From: a virus
DNA length: 33,685 bases
Direction: 5' to 3' (one strand)
IMG/VR virus record: IMGVR_UViG_3300031673_000276
Location: 1 to 33,685 of that record
In this document: piece by piece, positions 8,172 to 15,472 of the stretch
Position numbering within the stretch: position 1 is the stretch's first letter
How the letters are laid out: the number at the start of each line of letters is the position of its first letter
Notes under the pieces: generated by a model
Told to the model about the DNA's origin: nothing
The model's database searches: none
Seen by the model: only the letters and a program-made list of their open reading frames with translations
Made by a program: the position numbers and the translations under genes

Positions 8172-8513
8172 ATGCTTGTAGAACGAAAAGAATATATTGA
8201 AAAAGAAACCAATTTGACATTTATTGAATCTATTTTCAAATCTGAGAACATACTAAGTACCACATATTTTCCTCATTCTCAAAGACTTTATATCTCATTT
8301 AGTCGGGGTGACACCTACTCGTATGAAAATATTAACCCTGAATTCTATCGGGAATTCGAAGCAGCCGAATCACATGGCAAGTTTTTTCATAAAAACATAA
8401 ATAAAAAAACACAATACCCCCATAGAAGGGAATATAAACTCCTTCCATATGAGGTTGAGGGACTTAGAGAAGTTGTGGAGAATCATAAACCAGAAAATGA
8501 TGATGAATCCTGA
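8172..8513 (+). CDS. KTSC domain protein
   Basis: Protein of 113 aa. Residues about 25-77 fit the KTSC domain, a small lysyl-tRNA-synthetase-associated and phage domain: a strand with ILSTTYFPHSQRLYISFSRG, then DTYSYENINPEFYREFEAAE, then SHGKFFHKNI. The family pattern is S-x-I-x-x-x-x-Y-x(5-7)-L-x-I-x-F-x-x-G-x-x-Y-x-Y, then A-x-S-x-G-x-F/Y-F/H, ending in N-I or K-I. The domain's molecular role is unknown. It is the first gene of the plus-strand cluster behind a host-type promoter. The C-terminus is charged and overlaps the next gene. Confidence 0.7.
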   Translation: MLVERKEYIEKETNLTFIESIFKSENILSTTYFPHSQRLYISFSRGDTYSYENINPEFYREFEAAESHGKFFHKNINKKTQYPHRREYKLLPYEVEGLREVVENHKPENDDES

Positions 8514-8793
8514 ACAATATGAAAACCTAATTGCTTTACTTGAAGAAGCATTGAAATTCTATAGTAATAAAGAAAATTATTTGTTTTACACAAACAAAGA
8601 TGCACCCATTGTATTAGATGAAGGTTCACAAGCCAGATTCGCACTATTAAAAGTTCAAGAAACTCTTGATGCCGACAAAAAATTACAGGAAGATTATAAC
8701 AGGGTTATTAGTGAAACAATCGAAGCCATCGAAACCACACCAATTGACCTCACAAGTACAATAAATTCATTAAAGAATATAGGGAATGATTAA
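8503..8793 (+). CDS. Hypothetical helical protein
   Basis: Protein of about 96 aa, not recognised. It is predicted to be mostly alpha-helical (YENLIALLEEALKFY, ARFALLKVQETLDADKKL, YNRVISETIEAIE). The frame is open from 8449, but the natural start is one of the ATG codons at 8497-8503. I take 8503 (MNPEQYENL), which overlaps the end of the KTSC gene by 11 bases. Its stop overlaps the start of the MazG gene. Position and coupling point to early expression with the nucleotide-metabolism genes; there is no functional motif. Confidence 0.65.
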   Translation: MNPEQYENLIALLEEALKFYSNKENYLFYTNKDAPIVLDEGSQARFALLKVQETLDADKKLQEDYNRVISETIEAIETTPIDLTSTINSLKNIGND

Positions 8794-9160
8794 TACTTTT
8801 AACGAATACCAAAAAGAAGCGGTTGCTCTCAAGATAAGTCTTAAGAAATTCCAGAAAATCTTCCCCGATGCTGATGACAGAATAATTAATTTAATGGCTG
8901 TTGTTTATGACGGTCTGGGTCTGGGAGAAGCAGGTGAAGTACAGGGAAAAATAAAGAAAATAATCAGGGATAATGGTGGTATTATAACAAATGAAGCCAC
9001 CGAAGAAATAAAATCAGAACTCGGAGACACCTTGTGGTACATCACATCGATGTGCGAAAATCTGGGTATAACTTTAGCTGATGTTGCAACAGCCAACATC
9101 GACAAACTTCATGACCGCCAAAAGAGAGGTGTTTTGGGTGGAAGCGGAGATAATAGATAA
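8786..9160 (+). CDS. MazG-like nucleoside triphosphate pyrophosphohydrolase
   Basis: Protein of 124 aa that likely hydrolyses (d)NTPs to monophosphates and pyrophosphate. The all-alpha NTP-PPase signature is visible: GLGEAGEVQGKIKK around residues 45-58 (the ExxE part of the metal site) and EEIKSELGDTLWYI around 72-85 (the second ExxD part). The C-terminal LADVATANIDKLHDRQKRG is also typical of phage MazG proteins. Phage MazG proteins are thought to adjust nucleotide pools or (p)ppGpp during infection; the substrate cannot be read from sequence. The start ATG 8786 overlaps the preceding stop by 8 bases. Thymidylate synthase lies downstream in the same cluster. Confidence 0.9.
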   Translation: MINTFNEYQKEAVALKISLKKFQKIFPDADDRIINLMAVVYDGLGLGEAGEVQGKIKKIIRDNGGIITNEATEEIKSELGDTLWYITSMCENLGITLADVATANIDKLHDRQKRGVLGGSGDNR

Positions 9161-9164
9161 AACT

Positions 9165-9329
9165 ATGAAAAATAATAGCCATGAAAAACCAACAGCAGAC
9201 GTAAAACTCTATGCAAGTCCAAAGAAAACGGGTATTGTCTTGATAAGTGATAACAAATTCTTTACAAGGGTATGGTTTTGGTTTTCAAATTCATTCAGAT
9301 ACGTTTTCACAGGACGTGTGAGATACTAA
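9165..9329 (+). CDS. Small hypothetical protein
   Basis: Protein of 54 aa from ATG 9165, four bases after the MazG stop. The same frame is open from 9081, but that longer version would lie inside the MazG gene. The sequence is basic with an aromatic-rich C-terminal half (FFTRVWFWFSNSFRYVF) that may bind membrane or be amphipathic. No family is recognised. Spacing supports a real gene in the cluster. Confidence 0.55.
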   Translation: MKNNSHEKPTADVKLYASPKKTGIVLISDNKFFTRVWFWFSNSFRYVFTGRVRY

Positions 9330-9359
9330 AATAACATTTATATTAAAACAATCGAGATT

Positions 9360-9563
9360 ATGAAGGGTACAACTGGAATCAAGATGAGACAACAACGTGC
9401 AAAAGCAATGCTTGAAGCACAACTCAAACGTGGCACTAAGCCAGAAAAAATCAACAAAAAAACAACCAGTAATATGGTTGCACTCACCGATGCCGATAGA
9501 AAACGCATTCTGCAAGAAATCGACAATATTAATAATAAGAAGAGTAGTAAAGCATTTGTATAA
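9360..9563 (+). CDS. Small basic hypothetical protein
   Basis: Protein of 67 aa, highly charged and lysine/arginine-rich (GIKMRQQRAKAMLEAQLKRG, then NKKSSKAFV). It has a predicted helix in each half and no recognised domain. It follows the 54-aa gene by 30 bases and precedes the HAD gene by 5 bases, with the same strand and rhythm as the rest of the cluster. The composition would suit a nucleic-acid-binding role, but nothing more specific can be said. Two longer minus-strand frames across this region are shadows. Confidence 0.6.
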   Translation: MKGTTGIKMRQQRAKAMLEAQLKRGTKPEKINKKTTSNMVALTDADRKRILQEIDNINNKKSSKAFV

Positions 9564-9568
9564 TAACA

Positions 9569-9880
9569 ATGGCAGCACATATCTTTGATATTGATGGAAC
9601 AATTGTTAATTATCACACAAGTGAATGGCTTGAGGGTGCTAAAGAGTTGTTAGTTGGTATTCATAATGCTGGACATCAAATAATATTCATTACGATGCGT
9701 GGTGAACATGATGAAGGTACAATATGGAGTATCGAAAATACAAAGAATACAATATTAAAAGACCTTGATGAATTAGGTGTGAAATACACTATCATTTTTG
9801 GTGTTCAATCACCAAGAATAGTTTATGATGATTCAGAACTGATTTTAAATAAAAGAAAAACAAATCAACCTTACAAATGA
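9569..9880 (+). CDS. HAD-superfamily phosphatase-like protein
   Basis: Protein of 103 aa with the HAD motif I FDIDGT (Asp7 nucleophile, Asp9 general acid), a motif II-like IFITMRG around residues 39-45 and an acidic VYDDSE (Asp87/Asp88) in the motif IV position. It is much shorter than typical HAD phosphatases and has no cap domain, like minimal phage HADs such as polynucleotide-kinase phosphatase-type or NIF-like domains. The substrate is unknown; position next to thymidylate synthase suggests a nucleotide or polynucleotide phosphate. Its stop overlaps the start of the thymidylate synthase gene by four bases (ATGA), indicating coupling. Confidence 0.75.
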   Translation: MAAHIFDIDGTIVNYHTSEWLEGAKELLVGIHNAGHQIIFITMRGEHDEGTIWSIENTKNTILKDLDELGVKYTIIFGVQSPRIVYDDSELILNKRKTNQPYK

Positions 9881-10935
9881 AAGAATATCTGGACGTATTA
9901 CAAAAGATTCTTGACGAAGGTGTTGAGAAAGAAAGTGGTAGGGCAAATATGCCGAACACCATAGGAATTTCGAAAGCCGATATCAGTATGGATTTGTCTC
10001 AGGGGTTTCCATTACTTACTACAAAACGTATGTTTTGGAAAGGTGTCGTGTATGAACTCCTATGGTTTCTCAGGGGTGAAACCAACATCAAATACCTTGT
10101 TGATAATAATGTGAACATCTGGAATGGTGATGCATATCGTTGGTATTTGAAACACCATTTTATTTGTGCAAAGGAAGTTGACCCAATAACTATGGAAGAA
10201 TTTGTTGAAATGATTAAATCAGTAAAATCATATGACGATTTGGCGACATATAACTTCGGAACATATCGTCTTGGTGACTTAGGTAAAGTTTATGGTCATC
10301 AATGGCGCAATCAAAATGGTGTTGACCAACTTCAGGAAATTATGGATGGTCTGAAGAAAAATCCTTACAGTCGTTATCACATTCTTGATGGTTGGAATAA
10401 AGCAGATTTTGTTGATATGGCACTTCCACCATGTCACTTATTATATCAATTCATTGTAAGACCCCTGAGTGCTGAAGACCGATGGGATTTGTTTCAAAAC
10501 ATTGAGTGGAACACCCCACTTAATATGAAAGATACCAGTGATGAAACCCTACATAGTGTTTGCGACCAACATAACATACCCCGATTCTATCTTGACCTTA
10601 ATATGTATCAACGCAGTTGTGACACATTCTTGGGTGTACCTTTTAATATCGCCAGCATGTCGTTACTTCTAATGTTATTTGCAAATGCCAATAACATGAT
10701 TGCAGGTGTTGCGAACTGGATTGGTGGTGATACGCACCTCTATGTAAGCCATTTGGATGCTGTTAGGGAGCAACTGAGTAGAACACCAACCAAACTTCCT
10801 ACAATGAGCATTAATAGACGTGTGGATAGTCTTGGGGATATTTGTAATCTAACAATTCATGATTTTATCCTGAAAGACTATGAACCACAGGACAGTATTA
10901 AAGCAGAATTGTTCACAGGACTTAAAAAGAAATAA
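9877..10935 (+). CDS. thyA: Thymidylate synthase (ThyA type)
   Basis: Converts dUMP to dTMP with methylene-tetrahydrofolate and supports phage DNA synthesis. The protein is 352 aa, against about 264 in E. coli. Recognisable blocks are GRANMPNTIG (phosphate loop, Arg22), ELLWFLRGETN, IWNGDAYRWY, LGKVYGHQWR, ALPPCHLLYQF with catalytic Cys186, LDLNMYQRSCDTFLGVPFNI (Arg247) and THLYVSHL. The extra length comes from insertions around residues 92-132 and 196-235, both near usual lineage-variable sites. The residue matching E. coli Arg127, normally the second Arg of SRR, is Tyr167 here (SRYH). The frame is unbroken, so there is no td-like intron. It overlaps the HAD gene upstream and is followed one base later by a small gene. 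Confidence 0.97.
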   Translation: MKEYLDVLQKILDEGVEKESGRANMPNTIGISKADISMDLSQGFPLLTTKRMFWKGVVYELLWFLRGETNIKYLVDNNVNIWNGDAYRWYLKHHFICAKEVDPITMEEFVEMIKSVKSYDDLATYNFGTYRLGDLGKVYGHQWRNQNGVDQLQEIMDGLKKNPYSRYHILDGWNKADFVDMALPPCHLLYQFIVRPLSAEDRWDLFQNIEWNTPLNMKDTSDETLHSVCDQHNIPRFYLDLNMYQRSCDTFLGVPFNIASMSLLLMLFANANNMIAGVANWIGGDTHLYVSHLDAVREQLSRTPTKLPTMSINRRVDSLGDICNLTIHDFILKDYEPQDSIKAELFTGLKKK

Positions 10936-10936
10936 A

Positions 10937-11209
10937 ATGGATGAAAAACTGAAAGACGTTAACTTAATTGACGAATTAGAAACCACTTTTGATGAAGTGA
11001 AGGAACAACTTATTAGAGATGAAAAACGTTATGGTAATACTTGGAAAGAACGGGGATTGGTCTTTACTGGACAATCACAAGAAGAACGATTTTTTCAAAA
11101 AATTTCGGATTACATGTACAATTTTCGAGAACTTGGTGTTCCAATAAATTGGTTGAAAGTATTAGGCGAAGCACATATTGCTTGGGTAAGAGAAAAGAAA
11201 CTTAAATAA
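10937..11209 (+). CDS. Hypothetical protein
   Basis: Protein of 90 aa from ATG 10937, directly after the thymidylate synthase stop. The longer open frame from 10880 would run into that gene. It contains RYGNTWKERGL, SQEERFFQKISDYMYNF and GVPINWLKVLGEAHIAWVRE. The last block (W-x-K-x-x-G-E-A-x-I-x-x-V-R-E) resembles a conserved helix of small phage proteins found near nucleotide-metabolism genes, but I cannot name the family. It is likely soluble and helical. Co-transcription with thyA is the only functional hint. Confidence 0.65.
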   Translation: MDEKLKDVNLIDELETTFDEVKEQLIRDEKRYGNTWKERGLVFTGQSQEERFFQKISDYMYNFRELGVPINWLKVLGEAHIAWVREKKLK

Positions 11210-11214
11210 GTTGA

Positions 11215-11463
11215 ATGTCGATATTGTACATAGTAATATTACTATTGGTGGTAATTGTAGGACTACTTGCAGTTGCACTATATCTATTTGCAAAAAAGTC
11301 AACATATTTATCTGATAAAGAAAAACAATTTATTGTCTTTGTTATCGACATATTCAAAGACTATGGTGATGATTTGGGTATCCAAACTAAGGAACAACAT
11401 GAAAAACTCGTGGAAGAACTCGAAAAAATAAAAACCAAACACTTGAAAAATGACAAAACTTGA
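11215..11463 (+). CDS. Small single-pass membrane protein
   Basis: Protein of 82 aa. Residues 3-26 form a strong hydrophobic helix (ILYIVILLLVVIVGLLAVAL), followed by a basic KKS stop-transfer and a charged, helical cytoplasmic tail with a short coiled coil (EQHEKLVEELEKIKTK). The tail resembles small phage inner-membrane proteins of unknown role. It could be a lysis-control or membrane-modifying protein, but it lies in an early-looking cluster, which argues against a holin. It overlaps the next gene by 14 bases. Confidence 0.65.
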   Translation: MSILYIVILLLVVIVGLLAVALYLFAKKSTYLSDKEKQFIVFVIDIFKDYGDDLGIQTKEQHEKLVEELEKIKTKHLKNDKT

Positions 11464-11725
11464 ACAAATTCAGGAATGGTATCCTGACGAAGAACTTCTT
11501 TCTGCTGATGGATTTGAAGACAGCGTAATTGGTGTGACTTATGATAAGTCTGCTGGGGCATATAAATTAGTTTATTCCAGAAGTAAATGTATTGAAGTTC
11601 TGATTACCAGAGATAAAATGGGTAAAGAGGAAGCCGAAGAATATTTTGACTTCAATGTAGAAGGGGCATACATGGGAGAGAAAACACCCATATGGGTTGA
11701 TGATTTAATGTTTTATTGTGAATAA
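11450..11725 (+). CDS. Hypothetical acidic protein
   Basis: Protein of 91 aa, acidic, probably a small alpha/beta fold (VIGVTYDKSAGAYKLVYSRSKCIEVLI, then KEEAEEYFDFNVEGAYMG and TPIWVDD). The block of a beta pair followed by G-x-x-E-A-x-E-Y-F-x-F-N-V-x-G-A-Y-x-G is, as I recall, common in small phage early proteins of unknown role. It starts inside the preceding membrane-protein gene and ends the plus-strand cluster just before a hairpin. Confidence 0.7.
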   Translation: MTKLEQIQEWYPDEELLSADGFEDSVIGVTYDKSAGAYKLVYSRSKCIEVLITRDKMGKEEAEEYFDFNVEGAYMGEKTPIWVDDLMFYCE

Positions 11726-11729
11726 AAAA

Positions 11730-11750
11730 AGCGGACATCAGATGTCCGCT
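11730..11750 (-). terminator. Intrinsic terminator of the neck operon, partly bidirectional
   Basis: AGCGGACA (11730-11737) pairs with TGTCCGCT (11743-11750). On the minus strand the hairpin is followed by an uninterrupted run of seven T, a strong terminator for the operon ending at 11762. On the plus strand the tail is only TTTCAT, so it is weaker for the cluster ending at 11725. A second partial copy, ATGTCCGCTT (11754-11763), lies beside it and could form an alternative pairing. Confidence 0.85.
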
Positions 11751-11761
11751 TTCATGTCCGC

Positions 11762-12616
11762 TTAATAATCGTAATCGCCTTCATCACCGAAGGGTGTATA
11801 TCCTTCACCACCACGGTCATATTCTGACGGGTCACGCATTTGTTGACCACTTAAATTATACCAAGTATTAGTTTTGGAGTCGAATAATTCTTCTGATTGA
11901 CTTGGAGAATAATATTCCTTACTCAATTCAACACCATTCATTGTATATACAGTTTCTGTTCGCATACGACCAACTTGGTCTCTGGTGATATTGTTTTCCT
12001 GTGCGAATTTCTGGAATTGAGGTGTGGCAACAACATCATCAACGGTTTCAATATGATAACCTTCTTCCTCATCTATTGGGTCTGTTTGACCCAAAAATTC
12101 ACCATCACGACTATAAACCAAATAACTTTTCATACGTTTGAAACTCTCACGGTCTTCATTCAAATTAATATCACCAATTCCAGTAGAACCATAAATTGGA
12201 TTAAGTTTGTATGATTGTGCTGTTACAAATCCGCTTGATGCCTGTTTTCCTGTTGGCAAAACAATTCCCTTTTCAATCAGTTGTTTGGCAATTTCCTCAT
12301 TTTCACTCCAAGATTTCAAGAAGAACTCATCTTTAGGTAAATCTGCTGATTCTGGAAGATTTGCTGACACCGTGGCGTAAGCTCCCTCTTCGGGTGACAT
12401 CAACTGCACTGCCAATGCACCATTGTTATTATATTCATTAAAATCAAAATATAGAGTTTCCTCTTCGCCCCATAAATTTAATGTAAATGTCTTGGTTTTG
12501 CCCACACTTTCAGTTAATCTGAATTTCTTCTTATTAACAATATTCTGATTTACGTTAGGTTTAAAGTCAGAATTGACTTTTTTCATAACCTCAAATAATC
12601 TTTGTTTATTTCCCAT
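11762..12616 (-). CDS. Candidate internal head protein with shared N-terminal targeting motif
   Basis: Protein of 284 aa, no known family. The N-terminus KQRLFEVMKKVNSDFKP nearly repeats that of the product at 13196-13543 (KQRLFEVMGKLDATFKP) and resembles KERLQEIAKQINLDEI in the product at 14676-15371. Downstream is LTE|S at residues 34-37, which fits the T4 prohead-protease site [IL]-x-E|[AGS]. The middle is acidic with beta strands. The C-terminus is Gly/Asp/Tyr-rich and repetitive (EGYTPFGDEGDYDY). It is the last gene of the neck operon, 11 bases after the gp14-like gene, and is followed by a terminator. Inference: it carries a capsid-targeting sequence and is packaged in the head, like T4 internal proteins. 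Alternatively it is a minor structural protein. Confidence 0.6.
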   Translation of the reverse strand: MGNKQRLFEVMKKVNSDFKPNVNQNIVNKKKFRLTESVGKTKTFTLNLWGEEETLYFDFNEYNNNGALAVQLMSPEEGAYATVSANLPESADLPKDEFFLKSWSENEEIAKQLIEKGIVLPTGKQASSGFVTAQSYKLNPIYGSTGIGDINLNEDRESFKRMKSYLVYSRDGEFLGQTDPIDEEEGYHIETVDDVVATPQFQKFAQENNITRDQVGRMRTETVYTMNGVELSKEYYSPSQSEELFDSKTNTWYNLSGQQMRDPSEYDRGGEGYTPFGDEGDYDY

Positions 12617-12627
12617 TGTAGTATTTT

Positions 12628-13185
12628 TTATAAATTAAATCCCTTAGTTTCACTTAAAAACGGCACAACGTCTTCCTTCACAGGAACACCTACGATTTTC
12701 TTCCAATATGATTTGAATCCACCTATGGTTTTCTTGGTTTCGTCAGCAACGTTGTTAGCACTTTCAACTTCATAATATCTGTTCTTTTCACCACTCATAT
12801 TGTATTCAATAATATCACCTCTATCAATTTCAATTTGTTTTTCTTGCAATTCCTTGAAGTAAACACCAAAACTAATATTACCACTGTCATCACGTGCAAT
12901 ACCACCAGCGTTTCCACCATAATATTCCTGTTTACCGTCATCAATGGTCACCATAACACTTATTGTCACTGGTGTCATAAACTTCTTATCCTTGGTCTTG
13001 GATTGTCCGTATAAACTATGTGATTTGGTTTCAAGTAGATTGATTTTATGAATAATAACTGTCTGTGCATTGTCGGTTTGTAAGAAATTTCTACCATACA
13101 TCACATCTAAGTCAAATGACTTGTCCGTCATGAACATCCCCATTCTATTATCCTCAATATCAATTAATTGTTTTTTCTTTTTCAT
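12628..13185 (-). CDS. gp14-like neck protein (tentative)
   Basis: Protein of 185 aa, compared with 256 aa for T4 gp14. It contains LLETKSHSLYGQSKTK, then VTISVMVTIDDGK, YGGNAGG, ISFGVYFKELQEKQIEIDRGDIIEYN and RYYEVESANNV. The order (YG-x-S near the start, beta strands, then a P/R-G-D-x-I block followed by a Y-E-V strand) matches my memory of T4-like gp14 neck proteins, which link the head to the tail. It lies in an operon with the gp13-like gene, as in T4, but a 115-aa gene separates them. It does not carry the shared N-terminal KQRL motif of its neighbours. Confidence 0.45.
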   Translation of the reverse strand: MKKKKQLIDIEDNRMGMFMTDKSFDLDVMYGRNFLQTDNAQTVIIHKINLLETKSHSLYGQSKTKDKKFMTPVTISVMVTIDDGKQEYYGGNAGGIARDDSGNISFGVYFKELQEKQIEIDRGDIIEYNMSGEKNRYYEVESANNVADETKKTIGGFKSYWKKIVGVPVKEDVVPFLSETKGFNL

Positions 13186-13195
13186 TAAATTTACA

Positions 13196-13543
13196 TTAAT
13201 TCATTATTTCATCACCTTTCAATTTAAAGATGTTGAAATCAAAATATTTTTCATCAGTAATTATTGGAAATAAAGACTGAAGATTCGAAAAATTACCAAA
13301 TTTAATTACTCCAAAATCTTTAAGACGCTGTAATTCATCAGGTGTTAGTATTCCGAATTCATGGGTTAAATTACCAACACTTGCTGCCTCATTTTTTCTT
13401 ACACTTCTCCACCCTTCTCCGATAATTTCTGTATTCAACATTAATTGGTTATGTAAAGATTTCCAATTAATATCGTGTGGTTTAAATGTCGCATCTAATT
13501 TACCCATAACTTCAAAAAGTCGTTGTTTATCATATTTTTTCAT
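13196..13543 (-). CDS. Small candidate internal head protein with shared N-terminal motif
   Basis: Protein of 115 aa from ATG 13543. The frame is open to 13585, but that would run into the gp13-like gene. The chosen start gives MKKYDKQRLFEVMGKLDATF, which aligns with the N-terminus of the 284-aa protein in the same operon and sits one base after the upstream stop. Residues 41-44 read IGE|G, matching the T4-type protease site. The remaining 70 or so residues have a helix-rich part (TPDELQRLKDFGVIKFGNFSN) and no known domain. Both product size and layout (short conserved head, cleavage site, unrelated body) match T4 IPI-IPIII-like proteins. The function of the body is unknown. Confidence 0.6.
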   Translation of the reverse strand: MKKYDKQRLFEVMGKLDATFKPHDINWKSLHNQLMLNTEIIGEGWRSVRKNEAASVGNLTHEFGILTPDELQRLKDFGVIKFGNFSNLQSLFPIITDEKYFDFNIFKLKGDEIMN

Positions 13544-13544
13544 C

Positions 13545-14663
13545 TTAAATCGGTATAATTGGGAACATTGGTGGTTGATAACCACGTTCTTTGTTCACAT
13601 TCTCTGCGATTTCTGCACGTTCTTTAGTTAATTCAACTTGACCCATTTTGTTTAATTGTTCAATTATTAGCTTTTCGGTGACTTCTTTCAAAGCAATGCC
13701 TTCATCAAGTAAATGACGGTAATCCATTGTTAATTGTTTCTCGGTTACACCAAGTTCACCACTATAAAAACCACGGATGCCACCAATTACCATTTTTACC
13801 TTGGCAATAAGGAAATTTCTGATTTGCTGATGTGCAACATCATTCATTCTGCTCCATTCTAATATTTTTGTTGGCGGGTCTGATGGCAATTTGACGATAT
13901 CACTATTATCTTCTAAACACTGGTCTCTGTCTGCTCCAATTGTGTCGTAATACCAATACCATACTTTTCTACCACTATAATGTTTGCCCCATGTATTGGC
14001 AATTTCATGACGGTCATTAGGAACGGGATACAGGTGTAATATTTTTTCACCAGTCGCCAAACCCGTAATACGATATGTTAATATTGACTGCAACACTCTT
14101 TGTTTCATTCTTCGGTCTTGTGCCGACAACAGGGTTGAATATGTTGGTTGCACATATAATGCAGGGCGACCAAGATATGACATACCCATCATACCAGCAC
14201 TCCATGCGTTTAATGCAAATGGGTCAACGAGTCCACCATCGATTAGTGGTGGGGTTTCCCAAAGCACCTCATTTACTTCCCTGCCAGCAGGTATTATATA
14301 ATGTTGTGTATGGGCACTACAAATGATATAATCTCTTTTAAGTTCCCAACCAGTTGCTGCTGGAGCATTTGTACCCAGACCAACTTGACGACTATACGCA
14401 TAGGTGAAACTTTCCATGTAGGAATTTGGTTTGGTTGTAAATGCTGCAAGGAAATCACCAGTTTCCTTATTCATACCTTCCAATCCAATCCATTGTTGAT
14501 GAATTAACCATTGGTTAAGTAATGCTGAATAGTCTTCGATAACCATTTCTAAATAAGAATCCATCATCTCATCAATGATTTCGAATGGTCTCAGTGGATA
14601 CCCCAACTCATGTTTGACTTTAAGGTATAACTTATTTTTATCTGCTACTGTTATTAATGCCAT
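13545..14663 (-). CDS. gp13-like neck protein (tentative)
   Basis: Protein of 372 aa, against 309 for T4 gp13, a head-completion protein that forms the neck with gp14. The N-terminus has VKHELGYPLRPFEIIDEMMD followed by a helix, which fits the family's LG-x-P-x-x-x-x-E-x-x-D-E pattern. Further on are HYIIPAGREVNEVLW, ILHLYPVPND and KVWYWYYDT. These resemble the conserved LYPxP-containing core of T4-like gp13/neck proteins. The C-terminal part is helical and charged (EVTEKLIIEQLNKMGQVELTKERAEIA). It is second in the operon, 12 bases after the 231-aa gene. Neighbour order with the gp14-like gene supports the call. Confidence 0.55.
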   Translation of the reverse strand: MALITVADKNKLYLKVKHELGYPLRPFEIIDEMMDSYLEMVIEDYSALLNQWLIHQQWIGLEGMNKETGDFLAAFTTKPNSYMESFTYAYSRQVGLGTNAPAATGWELKRDYIICSAHTQHYIIPAGREVNEVLWETPPLIDGGLVDPFALNAWSAGMMGMSYLGRPALYVQPTYSTLLSAQDRRMKQRVLQSILTYRITGLATGEKILHLYPVPNDRHEIANTWGKHYSGRKVWYWYYDTIGADRDQCLEDNSDIVKLPSDPPTKILEWSRMNDVAHQQIRNFLIAKVKMVIGGIRGFYSGELGVTEKQLTMDYRHLLDEGIALKEVTEKLIIEQLNKMGQVELTKERAEIAENVNKERGYQPPMFPIIPI

Positions 14664-14675
14664 AATATTTTTCTT

Positions 14676-15371
14676 TTATGTCCTACTTTGAGCCTTCTCC
14701 CCAAAATAAACGTACTTAAAGTCTGCGGGTTTCAATAAATGATTACCAGCAGCAAGTTCATATACTCTACTAACAAACAATTTTCTTGTTGGAAATGGTT
14801 CTGAAGTACTTGTTCTTACTGGAAAAAATGGTTTAATTTCTTCGAAATCCGTCACAACTCTATAATTATTAGGGTCTTTTAACCCTTCCATTCCAGCATT
14901 TATATCATAAACAGCATATGTTGATTTACCAAAACCTTGTGGTAGGATTGTGAAGTAGTCACCCTTGGGACCCGACTCAACATACCTCATATCAGGATGT
15001 TTCACCAACGAAGTTTGTCTATTTGGGTCTGGTTGCCAATCAGGATTGAGTTTTTTCATTTTATCGGCATATAGTTGACCAAAACTAAAGGAATACCAAC
15101 TGCTTTTAAATATGATTGCATGGTCAAGGTCTTCACTAAACATTGGGTTCTTTATTGCATTTTTACCTCTACCTTCCAGATTTTTATTGATGCTTACTGG
15201 ATTCGTATAATAAGTAAAGGCAACAGTTCCTGCTTTTGGGTTTGTTGCGAGAAAATCGAAAAAGTCCTCAACTGTTGTTATCTGCTTGGCTTCACCAAGA
15301 TAGTTTTTAATAATTTCATCAAGATTAATTTGTTTCGCAATCTCTTGAAGTCTTTCCTTAGTAAGTATCAT
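14676..15371 (-). CDS. Candidate internal head protein, first gene of neck operon
   Basis: Protein of 231 aa, not recognised. Its N-terminus KERLQEIAKQINLDEI aligns with those of the 284-aa and 115-aa products, and YLGE|AKQ at residues 24-30 matches the [IL]-x-E|A prohead-protease site. The body looks like a globular alpha/beta domain with many aromatic residues (IIFKSSWYSFSFGQLYADKM, YFTILPQGFGKSTYAVYDIN, LFVSRVYELAAGN). It has no transmembrane segment. It is led by its own late-type motif 23 bases upstream and heads the operon that encodes the neck. A DNA- or host-target-modifying activity after ejection is possible, but there is no catalytic signature I can name. Confidence 0.6.
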   Translation of the reverse strand: MILTKERLQEIAKQINLDEIIKNYLGEAKQITTVEDFFDFLATNPKAGTVAFTYYTNPVSINKNLEGRGKNAIKNPMFSEDLDHAIIFKSSWYSFSFGQLYADKMKKLNPDWQPDPNRQTSLVKHPDMRYVESGPKGDYFTILPQGFGKSTYAVYDINAGMEGLKDPNNYRVVTDFEEIKPFFPVRTSTSEPFPTRKLFVSRVYELAAGNHLLKPADFKYVYFGEKAQSRT

Positions 15372-15385
15372 GTTTTAATGTTTTC

Positions 15386-15394
15386 TATAAATAC
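15386..15394 (-). promoter_or_regulatory. Candidate late promoter motif (sense GTATTTATA) for neck operon
   Basis: The minus strand reads GTATTTATA starting 23 bases before ATG 15371. It is the only such motif seen for the five genes down to the terminator at 11730. Confidence 0.65.
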
Positions 15395-15439
15395 TAAAAA
15401 GTTTTTTTAAAAAATCGTTCCATTCTCAAAAGATTGTCA

Positions 15440-15447
15440 TATATTTG
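15440..15447 (+). promoter_or_regulatory. Bacteroidota-type -7 element TATATTTG
   Basis: TATATTTG fits the -7 TAnnTTTG consensus and lies 25 bases before ATG 15473, at the head of the plus-strand helicase cluster. No clear -33 TTTG is visible about 20 bases upstream, so the promoter is weaker evidence than the one at 8123-8153. Confidence 0.5.
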
Positions 15448-15472
15448 TAGTTAACGACATAAACAACGAAAT

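Noticed and set aside
9291-9616. Two overlapping minus-strand frames (103 and 92 aa) over the small basic and HAD genes
   Set aside because: They oppose a compact plus-strand cluster with coupled starts and look like hydrophobic shadows of lysine-rich codons.
9877-10935. Possible group I intron in thymidylate synthase, as in T4 td
   Set aside because: The frame is continuous and every conserved block is present; the extra length is in-frame coding insertion.
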